Shown here in pieces: positions 1 through 4,679 of a stretch of 5,431 bases of DNA. The stretch spans positions 1 through 5,431 of the forward strand of contig NMQN01000769.1 of the NCBI GenBank assembly GCA_003575245.1, given 5' to 3'. Position numbers and translations under genes: made by a program. Origin of the DNA: Candidatus Atribacteria bacterium 1244-E10-H5-B2. GTDB taxonomy: Bacteria > Atribacterota > JS1 > SB-45 > 34-128. Under the pieces are notes generated by a model. It was not told where the DNA came from. It searched no databases and was given only the letters and a program-made list of their open reading frames with translations. The first letter of the stretch is position 1. Each line of letters starts with the position of its first letter.

Positions 1-216
1 GATGCAGATATTATCGTAGTTTATGAAACTAAAAAGAGATTTTTAGATAGATTAGAAGAACTTTATCTTATGTGGGATATCCCTATTGCTTTTGATATAC
101 TTGCTTATACGCCAGAAGAATTTTATAATATGCTTAAAGAAGACAACCCCTTTATTGAAAGAATAAACAGAGAAGGAGAAGTTATCTATGAAGGACCCAA
201 ATCAAGAAGCTCTTAG
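1..216 (+). CDS. MNT-type nucleotidyltransferase, C-terminal part (5' end outside window)
   Basis: Frame 1 is open from the first base to a TAG at 214-216, giving 71 residues. The fragment opens with DADIIVVYE, which matches the DxD metal-binding pair of the polymerase-beta-like minimal nucleotidyltransferase (MNT) fold. In that fold a GSxARG motif lies just upstream, so here it would be outside the window. A third acidic residue follows in FDILAYTPEEF (around residues 32-42), the usual third carboxylate followed by the typical 'YTPEEF' strand-helix turn. MNT proteins of this kind are usually encoded next to a HEPN protein; in characterised pairs they act as antitoxins that transfer AMP to the HEPN partner. 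The gene overlaps the next one by 29 bases, which supports translational coupling. I infer the antitoxin role from the family and the neighbour; the active-site glycine-serine motif cannot be checked here. Confidence 0.8.
   Translation, partial: DADIIVVYETKKRFLDRLEELYLMWDIPIAFDILAYTPEEFYNMLKEDNPFIERINREGEVIYEGPKSRSS
173..178 (+). promoter_or_regulatory. Ribosome binding site of the HEPN gene
   Basis: AAGGAG lies 9 bases before the ATG at 188, inside the end of the nucleotidyltransferase frame. It fixes the start of the HEPN gene and shows that the 29-base overlap is genuine. Confidence 0.7.
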
Positions 217-625
217 ATGGTTTATACAATCAGAAGATGACCTTGAATTTGTGAGATGGTTAAGTGAGGAAAAGAAATTTTTAGATAAAGGCTGCTTTGT
301 TGCCCAACAGTCTGCAGAAAAGGCAATGAAAGCTTGTCTTTATGCTCAGGGAGAAAGAATAGTAATAGGACATTCTTTATTCGATTTTTGTGAAAAAATA
401 AAAACCGATATCTCAGAGTTTTCAGAAATTTTAAATGAGTGCAGAAGATTAGATCGTTATTATATCCCCACAAGATACCCCAATGGCTTACCAGGGGGAG
501 TTCCTTTTCAGCATTTTACTGAAGAAGATATAAGAAATGCTTTAGATGATACAGAAAAAATTGTAAATTTCTGTAGAAAATTTCTCCAGAAGAAAGGAGT
601 TTTTATACATGATGAAAAACTGTAA
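188..625 (+). CDS. HEPN domain protein (PF05168-type), partner of the MNT protein
   Basis: This 145-residue protein is the usual length for a stand-alone HEPN domain. Residues 33-52 contain the family helix with the motif VAQQSAEKAMKA. The HEPN ribonuclease signature Rx4-6H is present as R57-IVIG-H62. Residues 88-99 read LDRYYIPTRYPN, a signature of the PF05168 branch that is commonly paired with nucleotidyltransferases. In characterised MNT-HEPN pairs the HEPN protein is an RNA-cleaving toxin neutralised by AMPylation on a tyrosine. The HepT-type RX4HXY tyrosine is absent here because L64 occupies that position, so if modification occurs it would need another site, perhaps in the YY or RY of the 88-99 motif. 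The start at 188 follows AAGGAG at 9 bases. The 3' end overlaps lptA by 17 bases. Toxin function is inferred; many PF05168 proteins have no tested activity. Confidence 0.88.
   Translation: MKDPNQEALRWFIQSEDDLEFVRWLSEEKKFLDKGCFVAQQSAEKAMKACLYAQGERIVIGHSLFDFCEKIKTDISEFSEILNECRRLDRYYIPTRYPNGLPGGVPFQHFTEEDIRNALDDTEKIVNFCRKFLQKKGVFIHDEKL
595..599 (+). promoter_or_regulatory. Ribosome binding site of lptA, inside the HEPN gene
   Basis: AGGAG sits 9 bases before the ATG at 609 and 12 bases before a second ATG at 612. The spacing favours the first ATG. The site lies within the last codons of the HEPN gene, so lptA has its own initiation signal even though the genes overlap. Confidence 0.65.
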
Positions 626-1286
626 AAAATTAGATTTTAGTAGATTTTTGTTAACATTTGTTATCTTATCTCTAATTATATTTTTATCATTCCCTGCTTC
701 TGCCCAGGAAGAAAAAAAAGAATCGGTAGTAAATATTCAGGCAGATAATGTAACTTATGATAAAAGCATGGATAAGATGGTCTTTGAGGGGAATGTAATT
801 ATTATCCAGGAAGATATCACTCTAACTGCCCAGGAAGCTGATTTTGATGTAGATAAAAAGATTGGTCAGATAAAAGGCGATATAAAATTAGTCCAAAGCG
901 ATATCACCATTACCGGCGAAACTCTTGAAGCTTTTCTTAATGATAAAAGATATATCTTTCAAGAGAAAGTAATATTGGTTCAACAGCGAAAAGACAAAGA
1001 AGAGAAAGAAGATAACCTTACCTGGAACTGTAACAAACTGGAAATTTTTACAGATACCCAGGATTTAACTGCCACCGGAGAAGTAAAGATCTTAAAGAAA
1101 GACTACATCATAACTACCGAGAAAGCAATTTATAATGATGAAGAACAGAAAATCACTTTATCAGGTAAAGTAAGAATAGAAGAAGAGGGCGGGAGATGGA
1201 TAACCGGCGAAAAAGCCGTCTTTTTTATTGACAGCGAGCGATTAGAAGTGGAAGGAAATGTCCGAAGCGGCATCAAATTAGACTAA
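609..1286 (+). CDS. lptA: LptA/OstA-like periplasmic LPS transport protein
   Basis: This 225-residue protein begins with a Sec signal peptide: lysines near the start, a hydrophobic core at about 13-28, and a likely cleavage after A30-S31-A32. The mature part is an all-beta OstA/LptA domain. It starts with VNIQADNVTYD (41-51), typical of the family's 'i.ad...yd' opening, and continues through successive strands of the form 'GNV.I', 'GDIKLV', 'GEVKIL', 'GKVRIE' and 'GNVRS'. This is the repeated pattern of a beta-jellyroll. In the known pathway LptA polymerises or bridges between LptC at the inner membrane and LptD at the outer membrane, carrying LPS in its groove. It is longer than E. coli LptA (185 residues), mainly from a charged KDKEEKEDN insertion near 128-137. 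The start at 609 is supported by AGGAG 9 bases upstream. It overlaps the HEPN gene by 17 bases. An LptC-like or OstA-only paralogue is the main alternative, but the soluble secreted form favours LptA. Confidence 0.85.
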   Translation: MMKNCKKLDFSRFLLTFVILSLIIFLSFPASAQEEKKESVVNIQADNVTYDKSMDKMVFEGNVIIIQEDITLTAQEADFDVDKKIGQIKGDIKLVQSDITITGETLEAFLNDKRYIFQEKVILVQQRKDKEEKEDNLTWNCNKLEIFTDTQDLTATGEVKILKKDYIITTEKAIYNDEEQKITLSGKVRIEEEGGRWITGEKAVFFIDSERLEVEGNVRSGIKLD

Positions 1287-1321
1287 ATGACAAGTTTTGT
1301 GCCAGGCACAAAACTTGTCAT
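1287..1321. repeat. 35-nt palindrome (17-bp arms, 1-nt centre)
   Basis: Immediately after the lptA stop codon (1284-1286), the arm TGACAAGTTTTGTGCC (1288-1303) is followed by a single A (1304) and its perfect reverse complement (1305-1320). One more A/T pair, at 1287 and 1321, extends it. As RNA it would form a hairpin of about 15 bp with a tiny loop. No T-tract follows in either direction, so it is not a standard intrinsic terminator, although it could stabilise the 3' end of the lptA message. The centre GTGCCAGGCAC resembles the cores of dispersed REP-like palindromes; that comparison is from memory and untested. Confidence 0.85.
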
Positions 1322-1343
1322 AAATGCATAGAGGGGCGATTTT

Positions 1344-1937
1344 ATGAGAATTATGAATGTGAAAAGAGCGATAATTTTTTTATTAGCAATAGGGTTAATG
1401 GTAGTAGTCACGGGATGTGCGCGCTGGCCTGGTGAGCCAGGACCGGAACCAGAACCCGGGGAAACCGAGTATCAGTTGGAAATTACCGTGGAAGTTGCAG
1501 GGATAATCAATTCTAGTGAAGGAACGTATTATATAGTTATAGATGCTGATGGAAATTCAGCTACTGGACCAGGATATGATATTTCATTTTGGGATGATAG
1601 ATTTTACTATATTAAATTAGAGGATGGATTCTTTTATTTTACTCAAGTAGAAGAAGGATCTCCGGAACTTTATTTAGCGGATAGTTTAATCAGTGGAAAT
1701 AAGATTCAAGTAACCATAGCTTTAAGTAATTTAGAGAATCCAAACAGTATCGATATTAATGTTATCACTACTGATACAGAAAGTAGTACCATATATGAGC
1801 ATTTAGATAGTTATTTTACTGTTAACACTGATCTTGGTACAACTGGAGAAGGAGTTGTTTCAGAAGGTGGTTCTGAAGAGGGCGGAGCAGATTTTGATAT
1901 AGTAAAAGTTACAGCTGAAATTATCACTCTTTATTAA
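1344..1937 (+). CDS. Putative lipoprotein of unknown function with an all-beta domain
   Basis: This 197-residue protein has a lipoprotein signal peptide: positive residues, a hydrophobic stretch at 9-22 and a lipobox V22-T23-G24-C25, so C25 should be lipidated. Ala at +2 does not suggest retention in the inner membrane. A proline/glutamate-rich tether (29-42) follows. The body (43-162) has alternating hydrophobic strands and a DADGNSATG loop (67-75) like the acidic, possibly calcium-binding or carbohydrate-binding loops of extracellular beta domains. A glycine/glutamate linker (165-182) precedes a short terminal strand. I do not recognise the family. The ATG at 1344 is preceded by GAGGGG with a 7-base gap; an in-frame ATG at 1353 is possible but further from the site. 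The gene is separated from lptA by the palindrome, so co-transcription is uncertain. An envelope location fits the lpt context, but no role in LPS transport can be claimed. Confidence 0.8.
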   Translation: MRIMNVKRAIIFLLAIGLMVVVTGCARWPGEPGPEPEPGETEYQLEITVEVAGIINSSEGTYYIVIDADGNSATGPGYDISFWDDRFYYIKLEDGFFYFTQVEEGSPELYLADSLISGNKIQVTIALSNLENPNSIDINVITTDTESSTIYEHLDSYFTVNTDLGTTGEGVVSEGGSEEGGADFDIVKVTAEIITLY

Positions 1938-1960
1938 TATAATTAACTCGCCAACCGGTT

Positions 1961-1987
1961 AAAAAAGTAAACAGGCGAGACGCCTGT
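1961..1987 (-). terminator. Candidate intrinsic terminator for the minus-strand lpt transcript
   Basis: Read on the minus strand, ACAGGCG, a TCT loop and CGCCTGT (1987 down to 1971) form a perfect 7-bp GC-rich hairpin. It is followed directly by TTTACTTTTTT-like sequence (1970-1961). This is the arrangement of a Rho-independent terminator for transcription leaving lptD, whose stop lies 184 bases upstream. On the plus strand no T-run follows, so it would not end the lipoprotein transcript in the same way. Part of the stem (1974-1979) can alternatively pair with CTCGCC at 1947-1952. The hairpin may also belong to a dispersed repeat. Confidence 0.45.
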
Positions 1988-1990
1988 CCT

Positions 1991-2056
1991 ACTAACGACT
2001 ATTTTATCTCGATCCCGTATTTCTTACACTAACGACTAATTTATCTTGCAACTCGC
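1991..2056 (+). repeat. Spacer repeats: two CTAACGACTA copies and a TTGC-heptamer pair
   Basis: CTAACGACTA occurs at 1992-2001 and 2029-2038. The second copy follows GTATTTCTTAC (2017-2027). ATCTTGC at 2043 and AACTCGC at 2050 form a 14-bp block that recurs exactly at 4633-4646. The GTATTTCTTAC plus CTAACGACTA block recurs near 4658-4679 with a 2-base difference, but on the other side of the TTGC block, so the modules are in a different order in the two spacers. Confidence 0.75.
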
Positions 2057-2082
2057 TTCTTATCCTAACTAATCTCTATCCT

Positions 2083-2122
2083 AACTGGCTAACCGGCAAA
2101 CCGGTTAACTGGCTAACTAAAT
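2083..2122 (+). repeat. Octamer tandem array (AACYGGCT-like)
   Basis: Contiguous 8-bp units starting with AAC occur at 2083 (AACTGGCT), 2091 (AACCGGCA), 2099 (AACCGGTT), 2107 (AACTGGCT) and 2115 (AACTAAAT). AACCGGTT also stands alone at 1953-1960. Upstream, TATCCTAACT is repeated at 2061 and 2077, a 16-base (two-unit) spacing. The array contains an inverted repeat, TAACCGG (2090-2096) against CCGGTTA (2101-2107). There is no coding potential. Confidence 0.75.
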
Positions 2123-2137
2123 TTTCCTGCATTTAAT

Positions 2138-2172
2138 ACTAACGACTATTCACTATTCACTAACGACTAACT
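2138..2172 (+). repeat. Heptamer tandem array abutting the lptD stop codon
   Basis: Five contiguous 7-bp units start with ACTA: ACTAACG at 2138, ACTATTC at 2145 and 2152, ACTAACG at 2159 and ACTAACT at 2166. The last unit touches the first base of the lptD stop codon. CTAACGACTA copies fall at 2139-2148 (imperfectly continued) and 2160-2169. No function is evident. Confidence 0.75.
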
Positions 2173-4442
2173 CACTCTCCCCCAATAGTTATCTTCTCAG
2201 TAGGGAAAGCTTTAATGTAAAATTCCACCCAGAAAGAGTCAGTGGCCTGCTTATAATTTATGGTTATTTCACGACAATGAAGATCCCAGGTAATTCCTAC
2301 CACACTATCAGTGAGTTTAAAACCATTTTCTAAATCGACCACTCCTTTATATTTTATTTTCCAATCATCAGTCAATTGCAAGTCAAGCTGGGAGTTTATC
2401 TTCTTAGTCCACTCATTAGTATTTAGATTATAAGAGGAGCTAAAATTCATCTTCCAATCATCTTTTGGTTTATATTCTAATTTTGCTACTAAATCTCCAA
2501 AATTCTCCGCAATAAGATCATAATTAGTGGACAAATCCAACTTAATCTTTTCAGAGGGTGTTAAAGTTAATTTTCCGCTCGCTGTATTGGTCAGAGGAGC
2601 TATATAATCAAAATTAAAAGGAGTCGGGCCCACCGATTTATTATAACTATAAGATAGAGTAGAGGAAATATAAGGGTTATAAACTGCTAGTAAATCCACT
2701 TTCCCTCCCACCAGATAGCGAGCTTCACCGGTTAAATAGACATCCTGCCGAAATATTCCCGAAGGGGTCAAAGTTAAATATTCGCCCAAATCAAAAGGTC
2801 TGTTAAGGTTAAAAACATATTCTCCCCGCCAGTTATCTTCTTCAGTTGCCGCTTCATAAAAATGTCCTACCGAGGCGTTAATACCATAGGTGATTTTAGT
2901 ATCTCCGATGACAGCACCACCCTTGTTAAAGACAAACTCCGGCAGGCGGTTAATTATTTTAGAAATATCTTCATCAGTATAGTTTTCACCATCAAGGTCA
3001 AATCTCTTTTCAGTTGTCAAATTTAAGGTATAGCCCTCACCATTATATTTTAACTCCCATTTTGGTTTTAGTTCAAGGTCTGCCGCTTCCTGGCTGGCCG
3101 GGTTTTTATCAGTATATGCCAAAGTAAGGGCTGAGCTTAGTTTATCATTAAAAGTATAATTATGGTTCACTTTAATGTTGCCATTGATACTTAAATCTTC
3201 TTCCCCCAGTCCTGTTCCGCTAAAAGTATATTTACCTACAAGCTTAATATCATATTTTTCACCTTTTTTATCGTAATTTACATTTAGATTTGACTGTATA
3301 CTATTAGTTAAAAGTTCTTCTCCCTGAGTTTTTCTACCGCTATAATCTAAAACAAACTGAGTTTTTAGATTATCTGTAATATTTTGCTGATAATCTATCT
3401 TACCAGTAATATTAGAACTATCAGAATCTTTTTCTTTGATTTGGTATAAATAAAAGGAGGCATCTCCGGAATTATCGCCTTCTCCTCCTATTTCGAGAAA
3501 ATGCTTTATGCCGGTCCCGATACCTTTTTTCTCAAACCAATCAATATAAAGAGTGCCATAAGATTTTTCATTTACATAGTAATTAAAATTAATTTTTGCA
3601 TACCAGCCATCATTACTATTTTGTCCTATCTTGGGTAGAATGGGAAGTTGGGTTTTACGGTCTAAGAAAATCAGAAAATAGGGAAGGGTAATGATTTTAG
3701 TCTCGCCTTCATACCAGGAGATATTACGGGCAATTATTTTATCCTTGGGGTAGATTATCATTTCTTTGGTGACGAAATGATAATGAGGTTCTTCTAATTC
3801 GCAGGTGGTAAAACTTCCCTCGCTAATTTCCACTGTCTCCGGGAAATTTTCCATCTTCTCTCCCTGATAATATACCTTTCCCTTTATGCTTTCCCCGGTT
3901 AATTCACCTTTTAATCGGAGCAGAATTGTTTTTTTAGTCTCCCAATTATAAGTAAGTTCCTCACAGTTAGTTTCCGACTCATCCTGTTTTAAGAAGATTT
4001 CTCCGGAGGCAAAGAGAAGGTTAGTGTCTAAATTAATCTTTAGGTAATCAGCATCTATCTCGATATCCTGATATTGAAAATTTACCTTGCCTTTGGCAAT
4101 AATCAGGTCTTCGCCCTCTATCTTTTCATAGGTAATAAACTCAGCTTTCAAGGAGATATCCAATTCTTCTTCTGATTCTGTCTCTGCTGCGGTTTCTGCT
4201 TCTGTTTCTTCTTCTATTTTTTCTGTTTCTTCTACTTCTATGGCCTCTTGTGTTGTGGGTGTTTCTTGCGTATCTTCTGTCCCGATTGTCTCTCCGGTTT
4301 CTCCTGTTTCCTCTGTCTCCTGTGCAAAAGATATCAGGACAAACTCAGTTTTTAAGTTACCCAGGTTTAGCGCCAAAATCATTATAAATAATATTAAAAA
4401 AATTGTTGCATTTCTTGTTGTTCCCATTATGGTTCTCATCAT
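2172..4442 (-). CDS. lptD: LptD/OstA outer-membrane LPS-assembly protein
   Basis: This 756-residue protein is close to E. coli LptD (784). An N-terminal signal sequence (hydrophobic 14-30, possible cleavage after A40) is followed by a Thr/Glu-rich linker (about 42-93). A periplasmic OstA domain (about 95-225) ends with the family motif FTTCELEEPHY (211-221) and LPYFLIF. The remainder is a long series of alternating amphipathic strands, consistent with the 26-strand LptD barrel. The tail has the LptD signature WDLHCREI, then SFWVEFYIKAFP. In the known pathway LptD, with LptE, receives LPS from LptA and inserts it into the outer leaflet. Only three cysteines are present: C160, C214 and C723. 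C214 matches the conserved domain-junction cysteine and C723 the C-terminal one, enough for one interdomain disulfide. The ATG at 4442 is preceded by AAGGAA (4458-4453) at 10 bases. It lies downstream of the LptF/LptG gene, separated by 237 bases of repeats. Confidence 0.95.
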   Translation of the reverse strand: MMRTIMGTTRNATIFLILFIMILALNLGNLKTEFVLISFAQETEETGETGETIGTEDTQETPTTQEAIEVEETEKIEEETEAETAAETESEEELDISLKAEFITYEKIEGEDLIIAKGKVNFQYQDIEIDADYLKINLDTNLLFASGEIFLKQDESETNCEELTYNWETKKTILLRLKGELTGESIKGKVYYQGEKMENFPETVEISEGSFTTCELEEPHYHFVTKEMIIYPKDKIIARNISWYEGETKIITLPYFLIFLDRKTQLPILPKIGQNSNDGWYAKINFNYYVNEKSYGTLYIDWFEKKGIGTGIKHFLEIGGEGDNSGDASFYLYQIKEKDSDSSNITGKIDYQQNITDNLKTQFVLDYSGRKTQGEELLTNSIQSNLNVNYDKKGEKYDIKLVGKYTFSGTGLGEEDLSINGNIKVNHNYTFNDKLSSALTLAYTDKNPASQEAADLELKPKWELKYNGEGYTLNLTTEKRFDLDGENYTDEDISKIINRLPEFVFNKGGAVIGDTKITYGINASVGHFYEAATEEDNWRGEYVFNLNRPFDLGEYLTLTPSGIFRQDVYLTGEARYLVGGKVDLLAVYNPYISSTLSYSYNKSVGPTPFNFDYIAPLTNTASGKLTLTPSEKIKLDLSTNYDLIAENFGDLVAKLEYKPKDDWKMNFSSSYNLNTNEWTKKINSQLDLQLTDDWKIKYKGVVDLENGFKLTDSVVGITWDLHCREITINYKQATDSFWVEFYIKAFPTEKITIGGE
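4164..4319 (-). repeat. Low-complexity Thr/Glu linker coding segment of lptD
   Basis: This stretch encodes residues about 42-93 of LptD, composed almost entirely of Glu and Thr with some Ala, Ile and Gly (short ETGE, TEE and AET units). The coding strand is strongly purine-rich and the plus strand correspondingly pyrimidine-rich. It lies between the signal sequence and the OstA domain, so it would be a disordered acidic tether in the periplasm. Imperfect triplet-like repeats make length variation between strains likely. Confidence 0.7.
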
Positions 4443-4452
4443 ATTCTAGATA

Positions 4453-4458
4453 TTCCTT
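4453..4458 (-). promoter_or_regulatory. Ribosome binding site of lptD
   Basis: AAGGAA on the minus strand lies 10 bases before the ATG at 4442 and 13 before the next ATG (4439). This favours the outermost start. No other purine-rich site is closer. Confidence 0.5.
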
Positions 4459-4462
4459 AAAA

Positions 4463-4532
4463 GCTATAAACTGATAACTGAAAACTTATTTTCCTTACCT
4501 AAAAACCAAAAACTAATAACTATAAACCAGTC
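4463..4532 (+). repeat. Degenerate heptamer blocks upstream of lptD
   Basis: Two runs of 7-bp words are visible: GCTATAA at 4463, ACTGATA at 4470 and ACTGAAA at 4477; then CCTAAAA at 4498, ACCAAAA at 4505, ACTAATA at 4512, ACTATAA at 4519 and ACCAGTC at 4526. Units tend to begin with AC and end in A, like those downstream of lptD. This occupies the lptD leader region, where I see no convincing promoter. Confidence 0.6.
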
Positions 4533-4548
4533 TTGTTATTTCCTTCCT

Positions 4549-4572
4549 AACTAACTAACCAGCTAACTAACT
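4549..4572 (+). repeat. Octamer array (AACTAACT / AACCAGCT)
   Basis: Three contiguous 8-bp units occur at 4549 (AACTAACT), 4557 (AACCAGCT) and 4565 (AACTAACT). They have the same AAC-start format as the octamers at 2083-2122 on the other side of lptD. A further CTAACGACTA copy follows at 4588-4597. Confidence 0.7.
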
Positions 4573-4625
4573 ATCTTGTTTTTAAAGCTAACGACTAAGT
4601 AATTGGTCAATCAGTGAATTGTATT

Positions 4626-4653
4626 AACTTGCATCTTGCAACTCGCAACTTGC
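4626..4653 (+). repeat. Four-unit TTGC heptamer array
   Basis: Four contiguous 7-bp units occur: AACTTGC at 4626, ATCTTGC at 4633, AACTCGC at 4640 and AACTTGC at 4647. The middle two units are identical to the pair at 2043-2056. After it, GTATTTCTTAC (4658-4668) leads into CTAACGACTA at 4668-4677, just beyond the stop codon of the LptF/LptG gene. Confidence 0.8.
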
Positions 4654-4679
4654 ACCTGTATTTCTTACTAACGACTAAT

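Noticed and set aside
222..473. Open frame of 83 codons on the minus strand inside the HEPN gene
   Set aside because: It lies wholly within a well-supported HEPN gene, has no recognisable domain and is explained by low stop-codon density on the opposite strand.
1287..1321. Intrinsic terminator for lptA
   Set aside because: The stem is strong but no T-tract follows on either strand.
2138..2172. CRISPR-like array
   Set aside because: The units are 7 bp and contiguous, with no spacers and no cas genes.
4240..4449. Open frame of 69 codons on the plus strand across the 5' end of lptD
   Set aside because: Its Ser/Val-rich product is the antisense reading of the Thr/Glu linker and signal sequence of lptD.
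4600..4660. Minus-strand promoter for lptD (TTGCGA with TACAAT)
   Set aside because: The gap between the boxes is 19 bases and both boxes fall in or next to repeat units, so the match is weak and probably fortuitous.
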